Shown: positions 9,247 to 18,529, counted from the first letter of the stretch. The stretch is 64,000 bases of DNA from Agromyces sp. SYSU T00194 (GCF_040496035.1 NZ_JBEPJZ010000001.1:682001-746000), one strand, 5' to 3'. The notes: generated by a model from the sequence alone, not told the origin. Translations and numbers: made by a program.

Positions 9247-10287
9247 ATGCGCTTCGCCGGCGGGTTCCGCGCGACCAGGCGGCTGCCGCTGCTGCAGGTG
9301 GCCAAGTCGATCGCGGCCACGATCACGGCCTGGCTCGTCGGCGGCTGGCTGTTCCCCGGCGTGCTGCCGATCTTCGCGGCGATCGCCGCGCTGCTCGTCG
9401 TGCAGCCGAGCGTGAACCAGTCGCTCGGCAAGGGCATCGAGCGCAGCGTCGGCGTGATCGTCGGCGTGATCCTCGCGTCGGTGATCGGGCTCCTGCTCGG
9501 TTCCGCGTCCTGGGTCGTGCTGCTCGCGATCGTCGTCGCGAGCCTCACCTCGTGGGGGCTGCGCCTGACCTCCGGCACGTCGAACCAGGTCGCGATCAGC
9601 GCCATGCTCGTGCTCGCCCTCGGGCAGGCGACGCCGCAGTACGCGCTCGACCGGGTGCTCGAGACCGTGCTGGGGGCGTTCATCGGCATCGTCGTCAACG
9701 CGCTCATCGTGCCGCCCGTGCTCGTCGAACCGGCGCGTCGCGCGGTCGTCGACCTGGGCCTCGAGGTCGCCGCGTCGATGGACCGCCTCGCCGCCGGGCT
9801 CGCCACCCCGCAGTCGCCGGCCGACGTCTCGGGGGTCATGATCGAGGCCCGGCTGCTGCGCCCGATGACGGATGCCGCGCACGAGGCGCTCGAGGACGCC
9901 CGCGAGTCGCTCGCCCTGAACCCGCGCCGGCAGTCGCACCGGCGTGAGCTCGAGCACCTCGAGGCGCTCGTGGAGCGGCTGCGCCCGATCACCACGCAGC
10001 TGATCGGCATGACGCGCGCGTTCCACGACCACTACGACGCGTCGCTCCACGACGAGCCGTCGGTGCGTTCCATCCGCGACGAGCTCGAACGCGCCGCGCA
10101 CGACGTGCGCCTGCTCGTGCGGCCCGCCGAGCGGGAGCCCGAGCCCATGACGACCGAGATGCCGGTGCTCACCGCGCCGCTGTCGCTCGCGCCGCCGCGC
10201 TCGACGCACTGGGTGCTCATCGGCTCGCTCATGGAGGACCTGCGGCGCATCCACGAGGGGATCGTCGGCGAGGACCCCGCAGGCTGA
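9247..10287 (+). CDS. FUSC / aromatic acid exporter family membrane protein
   Basis: Membrane protein of 346 aa. Residues 1-155 contain about six hydrophobic segments, with the VVQPSVNQSLGKGIER region typical of the aromatic-acid-exporter/fusaric-acid-resistance (FUSC) N-terminal domain. Residues 160-346 are soluble and largely helical, with heptad-like leucine and charged patterns. These proteins are predicted to export aromatic acids or other amphiphilic compounds, but few have been tested. The gene has a probable leaderless start and stands alone after the 18-bp repeat. Confidence 0.75.
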   Translation: MRFAGGFRATRRLPLLQVAKSIAATITAWLVGGWLFPGVLPIFAAIAALLVVQPSVNQSLGKGIERSVGVIVGVILASVIGLLLGSASWVVLLAIVVASLTSWGLRLTSGTSNQVAISAMLVLALGQATPQYALDRVLETVLGAFIGIVVNALIVPPVLVEPARRAVVDLGLEVAASMDRLAAGLATPQSPADVSGVMIEARLLRPMTDAAHEALEDARESLALNPRRQSHRRELEHLEALVERLRPITTQLIGMTRAFHDHYDASLHDEPSVRSIRDELERAAHDVRLLVRPAEREPEPMTTEMPVLTAPLSLAPPRSTHWVLIGSLMEDLRRIHEGIVGEDPAG

Positions 10288-10389
10288 GCCTGCGGACCGT
10301 CGCTCACGTGCGGACCCGACCGTCCACAGGCGTCGGCCCGCCGCGGTCCGCCCACGTACCCTCGGTGCACAGCCATCGAGAGGACCCCC

Positions 10390-11310
10390 ATGCCCGACCA
10401 CAGCGACGACCCGACCACCCCGCCCGTGCCCCCGGTGACCGGCGACGACGCGGTCGGCGAGCCGGCCGCGCCCGAGGCCCCGGCGCAGGGTGCCGACACC
10501 GCCCCCGGCGTGCCCGCCGTCCCGGTTCCGGACGCCCCCGTCGCCGACGTCGCCGGCGAGCAGGCGGCGTGGAGCACCCCCACCGCCACCGCCACCGCCG
10601 TGCTCGAGCCGGCGGCCGACGCCGCCCCGACGGACGCTGCCGCGCCCGCGCCGGCCCCCGAACCCGACCGCCGCATCGGCGGCTTCTCGCTCGCGGCCGT
10701 GATCACGGCCGGCGTGGCGTTCGTGGTCGCGTTCCTCATCCCCGGACTCGGCGCCCTGCTCGGCATCCAGGCGATCGCGTTCGGCATCATCGCCCTCGTG
10801 GTCGCGGTGCGCCGGCGCCGGCGCACCGCATCGAAGGCGCTCGGCATCATCGGCATCGTCGTCGGCGGCGTGACGCTCGTCGTCGCACTGGTCATGACGA
10901 TCGTCTACGCGCTGACGAACCCGCTCGTCCAGGCGGAGCTCGAGGAGGCGTTCGGGGAGCTCGACGAGACGTCGCAGGAGGCACCGGCACCCGTGGTGGA
11001 GGAGGAGCCGGTCGTCGTCGACGACGAGTCCGCCGACGGCGAGGCGGATGCCGCCGCGGGCGACGCCGACAAGACCGCGAAGTGGGAGCTCGACCCGGCC
11101 GAGGTCGAGTACTACGTCACGTTCGACTGGAACGCGCAGGCGGAGGCCGACGGCGCCCCGTGGCGGGCGACCGAGACCGACTGCGGGGAGGCACCGACCC
11201 TGCTGGCGTCGGGCGACTCCTACACCTGCCTCACGTCGTTCGACGACGGCGACCTCATCGAGGTCACCGTGCTGATGACCGACGAGGGCTGGACCTGGAC
11301 CACCGACTGA
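10390..11310 (+). CDS. DUF4190-type membrane protein with Pro/Ala-rich N-terminus
   Basis: 306 aa. Residues 1-95 are a Pro/Ala/Asp-rich disordered region. Residues about 97-180 contain two hydrophobic hairpins (AAVITAGVAFVVAFLIPGLG and the later LGIIGIVVGGVTLVVALVMT) separated by a basic loop, the pattern of DUF4190 proteins. A Glu/Asp-rich linker follows, then a C-terminal domain of about 70 residues with two Cys (DCGEAP and YTCL) and Trp residues, resembling the small extracytoplasmic domains of the DUF4333 type. Function unknown. Its last 47 bp overlap the end of the convergent DUF2332 gene. Confidence 0.72.
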   Translation: MPDHSDDPTTPPVPPVTGDDAVGEPAAPEAPAQGADTAPGVPAVPVPDAPVADVAGEQAAWSTPTATATAVLEPAADAAPTDAAAPAPAPEPDRRIGGFSLAAVITAGVAFVVAFLIPGLGALLGIQAIAFGIIALVVAVRRRRRTASKALGIIGIVVGGVTLVVALVMTIVYALTNPLVQAELEEAFGELDETSQEAPAPVVEEEPVVVDDESADGEADAAAGDADKTAKWELDPAEVEYYVTFDWNAQAEADGAPWRATETDCGEAPTLLASGDSYTCLTSFDDGDLIEVTVLMTDEGWTWTTD

Positions 11311-12313
11311 CCGTCGGCGCCGCCGCGCTCCGCGCAGCGGGCAGCCAGTCGAGCGACTGGCCGTGCGCACCGGCGAGCGCCACCAGCCGGCCACCGTCGG
11401 CGAGCGCGAAGCGCGACGACGCGGTGGTGCCGTCGGGCTGGACGCCCGGCGTGACGCCCTGACCCTCGAGGGAGAGCCAGCGCGTGCCGGCCCGTTCGGC
11501 GACCAGCGCGCGCACCTCGTCGGCGAACGCGGCGCGCTCGTCGCGCCCGAGGTAGACGATCGTGCCGGCGTGGAACACCACCAGCGCGGCATCCGTCGGC
11601 GCCTCGGCGGCGAGCGCACGCAGCCGTTGCCGCCCGTCGCCTGCGACGAGCAGCGGCGGCTCGCGGCGGGCGATCGCGATCGCGCGGCGGATGCGCTCGC
11701 GCCGTTCGTGCTGCTCGGGCCAGACGAGGGTCTCGAGCCACCGCATGTCGTCCGCGTCGTCGACCGACAGGGGCGCGAGGTCGATGCCCGCGCGCCACAC
11801 GATCTCGGGGAGTCGCTCGGGCACGGGAACCGGTCCGCTCGTCGTGCACTCGAGCAGCACGTCCGAGTCGCCGAGCACCGGCCCGTCGTCGTAGCGGTAC
11901 GCGTAGCGGTCGGGGTACAGGCAGAGCCCGGCCGACGCACCCACCTCCAGCAGCGCGACGGGCCCGTCGATGCGGGCGAGCGGCGGCAGCAGCACGGCGC
12001 AGCGACGCGGCTCGTTCGTCTGCGTCGCGCGCGTGCGCGTGGCATCCGCCACCTCGTGCCAGTGCCCGAGCAGCCACTCGCGCCACCGGGCGTAGGGGCC
12101 CTCCGGGGCGCCGAGCAGCCGCGAGCAGGCGAAGACCAGGTTCGGCTGGCGCTTCGGCCGCGGCAGCTCCCGGATGCGGTCGAGCACCTCGTCGTCGCCC
12201 GCGACCCCCAGCGCCCACGCCTCGTACGTCGCCGACTGCCCGTGCGCCTCGACCGCGGCGAATCGCGTGTACCAGTCGCGCGTCACGTCCCCGGTCTGCT
12301 GCGGCACCTGCAT
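11264..12313 (-). CDS. DUF2332 family protein
   Basis: 349 aa, uncharacterised family. Visible family features are the ACSRLLG segment near residue 65, the LLPPLARIDGPVALLEVGASAGLCL stretch around 125, which resembles the glycine-rich loop of methyltransferases, and VVFHAGTIVYL near 250. The last 25 residues are low-complexity Arg/Ser and run 47 bp into the opposite-strand DUF4190 gene, so the native stop may have been lost and the tail may be non-functional. The gene is divergent from the TspO-like gene across 244 bp. Confidence 0.8.
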   Translation of the reverse strand: MQVPQQTGDVTRDWYTRFAAVEAHGQSATYEAWALGVAGDDEVLDRIRELPRPKRQPNLVFACSRLLGAPEGPYARWREWLLGHWHEVADATRTRATQTNEPRRCAVLLPPLARIDGPVALLEVGASAGLCLYPDRYAYRYDDGPVLGDSDVLLECTTSGPVPVPERLPEIVWRAGIDLAPLSVDDADDMRWLETLVWPEQHERRERIRRAIAIARREPPLLVAGDGRQRLRALAAEAPTDAALVVFHAGTIVYLGRDERAAFADEVRALVAERAGTRWLSLEGQGVTPGVQPDGTTASSRFALADGGRLVALAGAHGQSLDWLPAARSAAAPTVSRWSRSSPRRSSAR

Positions 12314-12557
12314 CCGCCGAGTCTACGGATGCCCCCTGCCGGCAGCGGCCGCATCGGCTGCATGCAGATCCGCCCGATCGCCGCGGAAGCATGCGGACGC
12401 GCCGCGTCCGCCCCGCCGGTGCATGCATTCGCGATGCCGACTGCATCCGAGCAGGGCCGCCCGGCCGAACCCCTTACAGCGGCGCCGACCCGCCGCGCAA
12501 GGCGTGGCCGCGACCCGCGGCGAGGCCTAGCTTGAGATCGACGTCAGGAGGCAGCAC
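12314..12557. promoter_or_regulatory. Divergent intergenic region, DUF2332 / TspO-like
   Basis: A 244-bp region holding both divergent promoters. On the plus strand a TAGCTT -10-like box (near 12529) and the CAGGAGG ribosome site before 12558 are visible. The GCATGC word occurs three times between about 12357 and 12430, once inside the short palindrome CTGCATGCAG. I see no coding frame. Confidence 0.35.
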
Positions 12558-13451
12558 ATGTCCGCAGCCAACGAGACCACGACGCGCCCAGGAGGCGCGG
12601 ACCCTGACCCCGCCGGGCAGGCGGAGGCGACCGGCCCCGGGGCATCCGCCCGCGACGGCGCCCCGAACGACCTCGCCCGGCAGCTCACGGTCGCGATCAG
12701 TGCCGTGCTCGCCATCGTCGGTTCGTTCATCGGGTCGGGCGCCGCCGGGGGCACGCCGATCCAGGACGCGGCGGGTGGCGCGCTCGCGGCCGACGCGACC
12801 CCGATCGCCCCCGGGCAGGGCGCCTTCTCGATCTGGTCGGTGATCTACCTCGGCCTCATCGCCTACGCGGTCTGGCAGTTCCTGCCCGCGCAGCGCTCCG
12901 CCGAGCGACACCGCCGGGTCGGCTACCCGGTCGCCGCGTCGCTGCTGCTGAACGCCGCGTGGATCCTGTCGATCCAGTTCGACGTGCTGTGGCTCAGCAT
13001 CCCCATCATCGCCGTGCTGCTCGGCGTGCTGGTCGTGGCGTTCCTCACCCTGCTGCGGTGGCGACCGGCGAACGCGCTCGACGCGCTCGTCACCGACGGC
13101 ACGGTCGGCCTCTACCTCGGCTGGGTGGCGATCGCGACCGCCGCGAACGTGACCGCCGGCCTCGTCGCGGCCGGGTTCGGGGGCTGGGGCATCGGGGCGG
13201 ATGCCTGGGCGGTCGTCGTGCTCGCGATCGCCGGGCTCGTCGGCGTCGCCGTCGCCGTGCGCGGCGGCGGACGCATCGCGCCGACGCTGTCGCTCTGCTG
13301 GGGATTGAACTGGGTCGCGATCGCGCGGCTCGACGGCGACCTGCTCTCGACGCCGGCCGCCGTCGCGGCCATCGTCGCGGTCGTCGTCGTCGTGATCACG
13401 ACCATCCTCGCCCGGGCGCGCCTGATGCTGCGCGGCGAGCAGCCCTCCTGA
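12558..13451 (+). CDS. TspO/MBR-like tryptophan-rich sensory membrane protein
   Basis: 297 aa, with a 40-residue hydrophilic N-terminus, then about eight to nine hydrophobic segments. The motif FSIWSVIYLGLIAYAVWQ and the following LNAAWI segment are typical of the long actinobacterial TspO/MBR relatives, which are larger than the 5-helix porphyrin-binding TspO. Ligand and role (porphyrin, redox sensing, transport) are not established for this subgroup. CAGGAGG before ATG 12558 supports the start. The P-type ATPase gene follows after 100 bp on the same strand. Confidence 0.7.
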   Translation: MSAANETTTRPGGADPDPAGQAEATGPGASARDGAPNDLARQLTVAISAVLAIVGSFIGSGAAGGTPIQDAAGGALAADATPIAPGQGAFSIWSVIYLGLIAYAVWQFLPAQRSAERHRRVGYPVAASLLLNAAWILSIQFDVLWLSIPIIAVLLGVLVVAFLTLLRWRPANALDALVTDGTVGLYLGWVAIATAANVTAGLVAAGFGGWGIGADAWAVVVLAIAGLVGVAVAVRGGGRIAPTLSLCWGLNWVAIARLDGDLLSTPAAVAAIVAVVVVVITTILARARLMLRGEQPS

Positions 13452-13551
13452 GCGGCGCCGGCCCCGCCGACGCGGAACCGCCGGATCCGCATGTCCCCGC
13501 GCGGGGCATCGTCACTAGGCTGGCGACGTACGACGCGGGGAGGCGCACCGG

Positions 13552-16314
13552 ATGAGCGACACGGCTGCAACGAGCACGACGACGACGCCGGACGAGTCGC
13601 CCGGCACCACCTGGTGGAGCATGTCGCTCGACGAGGTGACCACGCAGCTCGGCGTCGACCCGGCCGACGGCCTGCCGGAGTCCGAGGTGAACGGCCGGCT
13701 GGCCGAGTACGGCGAGAATGCGCTCGCGGCCGCGCCGCAGCCGAGCTGGGTGCGCATCGCGCTGCAGCAGCTGTTCGAGCTGATGACCTTCATGCTCGTG
13801 ATCGTCGCGATCGTGTCGCTGCTGATCGGCCAGGTCTCGACGGCGATCATCGTCGGCATCCTCGTGCTCTACAACGTCTGGCGCGGCACGAGCCAGGAGC
13901 TCAAGGCCCGGCGCAGCGTCGATGCGCTGGCGAAGCTGCAGGTGCCGCAGGCCCGCGTGGTGCGCGGCGGGGTGCTGCGCCTCGTCGACGCGACGGCGAT
14001 CGTGCCGGGCGACGTGGTCGAGCTCGAGGCGGGCGACCTGGTGCCGGCCGACGGGCGCATCCTGCGCGCCGCGAACCTCGAGACCCAGGAGGCGGCGCTC
14101 ACGGGCGAGTCGCTGCCGATCCCGAAGGGCCCGACCGCGACCGGCGCGGACGCCGCCCTCGCCGACCGCACCTCGATGGTCTACCAGAACACGTCGATCA
14201 CGCGCGGCACCACCCGCATCGTCGTGGTCGAGACCGGCATGCGCACCGAGGTCGGCCGCATCGCGGCGCTGCTGACCAGCGTCGAGTCGGGCAAGTCCCC
14301 GCTCGGGCGCGAGCTCGACAGCCTGACGAAGGTGCTCGGCGTGATCGCCTGGTCGGCGGTCGCCATCATCATCGCGATCGGCCTGCTGCGCGGCCAGGAG
14401 CTCGACGAGCTGCTCTTCCTCGGCACCGCGGTCGCCATCTCGGCGATCCCGACCGGCCTGCCGGCGTTCGTGCAGAGCCTGCTCGGCTGGGGCGCGAACC
14501 GCCTCGCCGCGCAGAAGGCCATCGTGACGAGCCTCAACGACGTCGAGACGCTCGGCGCGACGAGCGCGATCTGCTCCGACAAGACCGGCACCCTCACGCT
14601 GAACGAGATGACGGTGCGCACCGTCTGGTTCGGCGGCGTGCACCTGTCGGTGACGGGCGGCGGGTACTCGTTCGAGGGCCGGGTGCTGACCCCCGCGGGC
14701 GAGGAGGTCGAGGTGCACCCGGGCAAGCTCGCGCAGGCGCTCGTGCTGCCGAACGATGCATCCGTCTCGGCCGACGGCGACGTGATCGGCGACCCGACCG
14801 AGGCCGCGCTGGTCGTGCTGGGTGCCAAGATCGGCGTCGACGCCGACGAGTCCCGCCGCACCTACCCGCGCGTCACGGAGGTGCCCTTCGACTCCGACTA
14901 CAAGTACATGGCGACCTTCCACCGCATGCAGGTCGACGGCGAGCGCCGGCTGGTCGAGTTCGTCAAGGGCGCGCCCGACATCGTGCTCGGTCGGTGCACG
15001 GGCATGGTCGACCCCTCGGGCCAGGTGGTGCCGGCCGATGCGGATGCCGCGACGGCGGCGCTCGAGGAGATGTCGGCGTCGGGCCTGCGCACCCTGGCAC
15101 TCGCGATGCGCGTGCTCGACGACGCGGACGAGGCGCCGCTGCTGCGCGACCCGCAGCAGATGGTGCACGACCTGGTGCTCGTCGGCATCGTCGGCATCGT
15201 CGACCCGCTGCGTTCCGAGGCGAAGGACGCCGTCGAGCTCGCGCAGCGCGCGGGCATCGAGGTGCGCATGATCACGGGCGACCACGCGGTGACCGCCGGC
15301 GCGATCGGCGCGGAGCTCGGCCTCGGCCCGGGCGCCATCTCGGGCGCCGACCTGCGCAAGCTCAACGACGCGCAGCTGAACTCCCGGCTCGGCCACCTGC
15401 ACGTGTTCGGTCGCGTCACCCCGCAGGACAAGCTGCGGCTCGTCGGCATGCTGCAGCAGCAGGGCGAGGTCGTCGCGATGACGGGCGACGCCGTCAACGA
15501 CGCGGCGGCGATCAAGCAGGCCGACATCGGCGTGGCCATGGGCTCGGGCTCCGAGGTCACGAAGCAGGCCGCGAAGCTCGTGCTCACCGACGACAACTTC
15601 TCGACCCTGGTGCACGCGGTCGAGCTGGGGCGCGTCGTCTACGACAAGATCGTCTCCTACCTGCGCTTCCAGATGTCGCAGCTGTTCTCGATGATCTTCC
15701 TGTTCCTCGCTGCGAGCGCGTTCGCGATCAACGAGGGCGTGGCCATGTTCCCGGGCATGGTGCTGTTCCTGAACTTCTTCATCACGCTGTTCGCGGTGCT
15801 CGCGATCGCCGCCGATCCCACGCCGCCGGGCATCATGGACCGTCCGCCGCGCGACCCGAGGAAGGGCGTCGCGAACCCGGCGTCGATCTTCGAGTGGCTG
15901 CTCTACGGGTTCGCGATCTTCGTCGTCTCGCTGGTGCCGCTGGTCTGGGGGCCCGACGACCCGAGCCCGACCGCACCCAGTGCGTCGATGACCATGGTGT
16001 ACATCGTGGTCGGGCTGGCCACGGTGCTGAGCGCGCTGCTCATGCGCCGGGCCCCGGAATCGGGCCTGCTGCCGCCGATCGCGTCGGCCGCGAAGATCCT
16101 GGTCTGGCCGGTGCTGCTGCTCGTCGCGACCACCGAGTTCGGGTTCCTGCAGGAGATGCTCGGCACCGTCTCGCTCACCGGGTGGGAGTGGCTCGAGTGC
16201 GTCGCCCTGCTCGTGCCGGTGGTCGCCGTCGTCGAGGCGCACAAGTGGTGGATGCGCCACCGCCTGCGGGCCGCGCTCGCGCCGAAGCCGGTGCGCGAGC
16301 CGGTGGCCGACTGA
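13552..16314 (+). CDS. P2-like P-type cation ATPase of unclear specificity
   Basis: 920 aa, full-length P-type ATPase. An N-terminal cation-ATPase domain (WWSMSLDEV) is followed by the actuator domain with TGES, the phosphorylation site CSDKTGTLT (Asp343), the nucleotide domain with KGAPD, and the hinge MTGDAVNDA, where most relatives have TGDGVNDA. About ten membrane segments are expected. The cation-site residues of SERCA are not conserved: M4 reads IPTGLP (not PEGLP, about residues 299-304), and the M5 and M6 acidic or amide ligands are replaced by hydrophobic residues. It is probably a pump, but the ion is unknown. A TAGGCT -10-like box (13516-13521) and GGGGAGG lie upstream. Confidence 0.85.
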   Translation: MSDTAATSTTTTPDESPGTTWWSMSLDEVTTQLGVDPADGLPESEVNGRLAEYGENALAAAPQPSWVRIALQQLFELMTFMLVIVAIVSLLIGQVSTAIIVGILVLYNVWRGTSQELKARRSVDALAKLQVPQARVVRGGVLRLVDATAIVPGDVVELEAGDLVPADGRILRAANLETQEAALTGESLPIPKGPTATGADAALADRTSMVYQNTSITRGTTRIVVVETGMRTEVGRIAALLTSVESGKSPLGRELDSLTKVLGVIAWSAVAIIIAIGLLRGQELDELLFLGTAVAISAIPTGLPAFVQSLLGWGANRLAAQKAIVTSLNDVETLGATSAICSDKTGTLTLNEMTVRTVWFGGVHLSVTGGGYSFEGRVLTPAGEEVEVHPGKLAQALVLPNDASVSADGDVIGDPTEAALVVLGAKIGVDADESRRTYPRVTEVPFDSDYKYMATFHRMQVDGERRLVEFVKGAPDIVLGRCTGMVDPSGQVVPADADAATAALEEMSASGLRTLALAMRVLDDADEAPLLRDPQQMVHDLVLVGIVGIVDPLRSEAKDAVELAQRAGIEVRMITGDHAVTAGAIGAELGLGPGAISGADLRKLNDAQLNSRLGHLHVFGRVTPQDKLRLVGMLQQQGEVVAMTGDAVNDAAAIKQADIGVAMGSGSEVTKQAAKLVLTDDNFSTLVHAVELGRVVYDKIVSYLRFQMSQLFSMIFLFLAASAFAINEGVAMFPGMVLFLNFFITLFAVLAIAADPTPPGIMDRPPRDPRKGVANPASIFEWLLYGFAIFVVSLVPLVWGPDDPSPTAPSASMTMVYIVVGLATVLSALLMRRAPESGLLPPIASAAKILVWPVLLLVATTEFGFLQEMLGTVSLTGWEWLECVALLVPVVAVVEAHKWWMRHRLRAALAPKPVREPVAD

Positions 16315-16371
16315 GCGGATGCCCCGGGCCGCGTCGCCGGCCACCCCGCACGCCCTCCGTGCGCGGCGCGG

Positions 16372-16626
16372 TCAGCCCCTGATGGCGCCCAGGTACTCGT
16401 CGGTGTCGACCCACTCGGCGCCGCAGCCCTTGCAGTGGCGCGTCGGCGCGTAGTCGGTCGGGAACCAGCCGCCGTGCACGACGTCGCCGCCGGCGATCGC
16501 CTCGTCGAGCACCGCGTCGGTGAGGCCGTAGACGACCTGCACCGTGCTGCCCGAGCCGCAGTCGGGGCACGCGTCGCTGCCGGTGGCCGGCAGGTCGATC
16601 GACTCGGTGACGGGGTGCTCGCTCAT
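16372..16626 (-). CDS. Small zinc-ribbon protein
   Basis: 84 aa from the ATG at 16624-16626; the reading frame extends to 16707, but the added N-terminus looks like shadow sequence. Two CxxC knuckles, CPDCG near residue 20 and CKGCG near residue 65, should bind one Zn2+. Between them is a DDDE-poor, mixed segment ending in HGGWFPTDYAP. The protein resembles small actinobacterial hypothetical proteins with a split zinc ribbon; I cannot assign a function. It converges on the P-type ATPase gene. Confidence 0.7.
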   Translation of the reverse strand: MSEHPVTESIDLPATGSDACPDCGSGSTVQVVYGLTDAVLDEAIAGGDVVHGGWFPTDYAPTRHCKGCGAEWVDTDEYLGAIRG

Positions 16627-16763
16627 GTGCCGCACGCTACGCCCGCCCGCCGACATCGACGGGTGCGACGCGCGGCACTGCCGCATCGCGTGCGGGCGCG
16701 CCCGCAATTGTGACGAACCGCTGACGTTTCACCCACGCGCGCCCGGGCGACCTCGGCAGGACC

Positions 16764-16769
16764 TAGCGT
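16764..16769 (+). promoter_or_regulatory. TAGCGT -10 box, probable leaderless start of the molybdoprotein gene
   Basis: TAGCGT ends 6 bases before the ATG at 16776, the same hexamer and spacing as before the FUSC gene at 9247. No ribosome site is present. Confidence 0.45.
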
Positions 16770-16775
16770 GGGAGC

Positions 16776-18452
16776 ATGGCCGACTCGCCGCGACGCCCCC
16801 TGCCCGGATGGCTGCTGCCGGGCACCGCCGGCGCGGCCGCCGCGATCTTCGGCGCGGGCCTCGGCGAGCTCACCGCGGCGCTCATCGCCCAGACGGGCAG
16901 CCCGTTCACCGTGATCGGCTCGGGCCTGGTCGACCTCGCGCCGCCGTGGGCGAAGGACGCCGCCATCGCGCTGTTCGGCACGGCCGACAAGGTCGCGCTC
17001 CTCGTCGGCATCGCGATCGTGCTGCTCGCCGTCGCCGTCTGGGCGGGCGTGCTCGAGCGCCGGCGCCCGCCGTGGGGGCGCGTCGTGTTCGTCGCGCTCG
17101 GCGTCGTCGGCTTCCTCGCCGCGACGTCGCGCGCGAACGCCACCCCGCTCGACTGGGTGCCCTCGGCGGTCGCTGCCGTCGCCGCGGCATCCGCCCTCGG
17201 CACCCTGCTCAAGCGCCTTCCGGTGACGGCGCGGGCGGATGCCTCCGGCGCACCCGCGCACGCCCTCGCCACGACCCCCGCCCACGAGCCCGCTCGGGCG
17301 ACCGGCGCCGCCTCCACGCCGGCGCCCGAGCCGATGCCCGCACCTCGGCCGACGCCCGGTGCCGCAGCCGCACCCGGCGCCGCCATCGACCGCCGCCGCT
17401 TCCTGGGCTGGGCCGGAGGCGCCGCCGCGATCGGCGCGCTCGCCGCGCTCGGCGCGTTCGCCATGCAGGCCGGCGCCCGTGCGGTGAACGCCGTGCGCGA
17501 GACGCTCTCGTTGCCGACGCCCGCGACGCCGGCACCGCCGATCCCGTCCGGCGCCGAGCTCGGCATCGACGGCCTCGCCCCGGTGATCACGCCGAACGAG
17601 ACGTTCTACCGCATCGACACCGCGCTGCGCGTGCCCGAGATCGACCCGGCCGACTGGAGCATCCGCGTGCACGGCATGGTCGACCGCGAGGTGACGCTCA
17701 CGTGGGACGAGCTGCTCGCCCTGCCGCTCGTCGAGCACGCGGTCACCCTCGCGTGCGTGTCGAACGAGGTGGGCGGTTCGCTCATCGGCAACGCGATGTG
17801 GCTGGGCTCGCCGATCCGCGACCTGCTCGCGCAGGCGGGTCCGTCGCCCGACGCCGACATGGTGCTGTCGCGCTCGATCGACGGCTGGACCGCCGGCACC
17901 CCGCTCGAGGTGCTGACCGACGACCGGCAGGCGCTGCTCGCGGTCGGCATGAACGGCGAGCCGCTGCCCGCCGAGCACGGCTTCCCGGTGCGCATGGTCG
18001 TGCCCGGCCTCTACGGCTACGTGTCGGCGACGAAGTGGGTGACCGAGCTCGAGGTGACCCGGTTCGACCGGGCGGAGGGGTACTGGACGCCGCGCGGGTG
18101 GTCGGAGCGCGGGCCGGTGAAGCTGCACTCCCGCATCGACGTGCCGCGCTACGGCGCGACCGTCGCACCGGGCACCGCCGTCGCGGCGGGCGTCGCCTGG
18201 CACCAGCACGTCGGCGTCGCCGGCGTCGAGGTGCAGGTCGACGACGGCCCGTGGCAGGAGGCCGAGCTCGCGACCGCGATCTCCGACGACACCTGGGTGC
18301 AGTGGCGCCACGAGTGGCAGGCCGAGCCCGGCAGCCACGTGCTGCGGGTGCGTGCGCGCAGCGCGTCCGGCGAGGTGCAGACCGACGAGCGCACGACCGT
18401 CGCCCCCGACGGCGCGACCGGGCACCACCAGGTCACCGTCGAGGTGAGCTGA
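16776..18452 (+). CDS. Polytopic sulfite-oxidase-like molybdopterin oxidoreductase with internal Tat motif
   Basis: 558 aa. Residues 1-150 hold about four membrane segments (near 11-38, 73-93, 101-120, 126-145). A Pro/Ala-rich linker leads to DRRRFLG at about 205-211, a twin-arginine motif, and a fifth hydrophobic segment (213-232). Residues 265-440 form the sulfite-oxidase-type molybdopterin domain, with Cys327 in TLACVSNEVGG as the likely Mo ligand, followed by an immunoglobulin-like dimerisation domain. It probably catalyses an oxidation or reduction on the outer face of the membrane. The layout fits the dual Sec/Tat-inserted molybdoproteins described in actinobacteria. No heme or quinone partner gene is adjacent. 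Confidence 0.87.
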   Translation: MADSPRRPLPGWLLPGTAGAAAAIFGAGLGELTAALIAQTGSPFTVIGSGLVDLAPPWAKDAAIALFGTADKVALLVGIAIVLLAVAVWAGVLERRRPPWGRVVFVALGVVGFLAATSRANATPLDWVPSAVAAVAAASALGTLLKRLPVTARADASGAPAHALATTPAHEPARATGAASTPAPEPMPAPRPTPGAAAAPGAAIDRRRFLGWAGGAAAIGALAALGAFAMQAGARAVNAVRETLSLPTPATPAPPIPSGAELGIDGLAPVITPNETFYRIDTALRVPEIDPADWSIRVHGMVDREVTLTWDELLALPLVEHAVTLACVSNEVGGSLIGNAMWLGSPIRDLLAQAGPSPDADMVLSRSIDGWTAGTPLEVLTDDRQALLAVGMNGEPLPAEHGFPVRMVVPGLYGYVSATKWVTELEVTRFDRAEGYWTPRGWSERGPVKLHSRIDVPRYGATVAPGTAVAAGVAWHQHVGVAGVEVQVDDGPWQEAELATAISDDTWVQWRHEWQAEPGSHVLRVRARSASGEVQTDERTTVAPDGATGHHQVTVEVS

Positions 18453-18516
18453 CCCGTCGGCCCGCCCGGGCGCGTGCGCCTGCGGAATCGGCCGGCCGGC
18501 CGCATCCGCCGCCCGC

Positions 18517-18522
18517 TACAGT
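18517..18522 (+). promoter_or_regulatory. TACAGT -10 box, probable leaderless start of the phosphotransferase gene
   Basis: TACAGT ends 7 bases before the ATG at 18530, and no ribosome site is seen, so the mRNA probably starts at the initiation codon. Confidence 0.4.
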
Positions 18523-18529
18523 TCCACGC

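Noticed and set aside
7606..12045. A 1479-codon open frame on the minus strand
   Set aside because: It crosses five well-supported genes and only follows the high-GC third-position shadow of plus-strand coding; it has no motif of its own.
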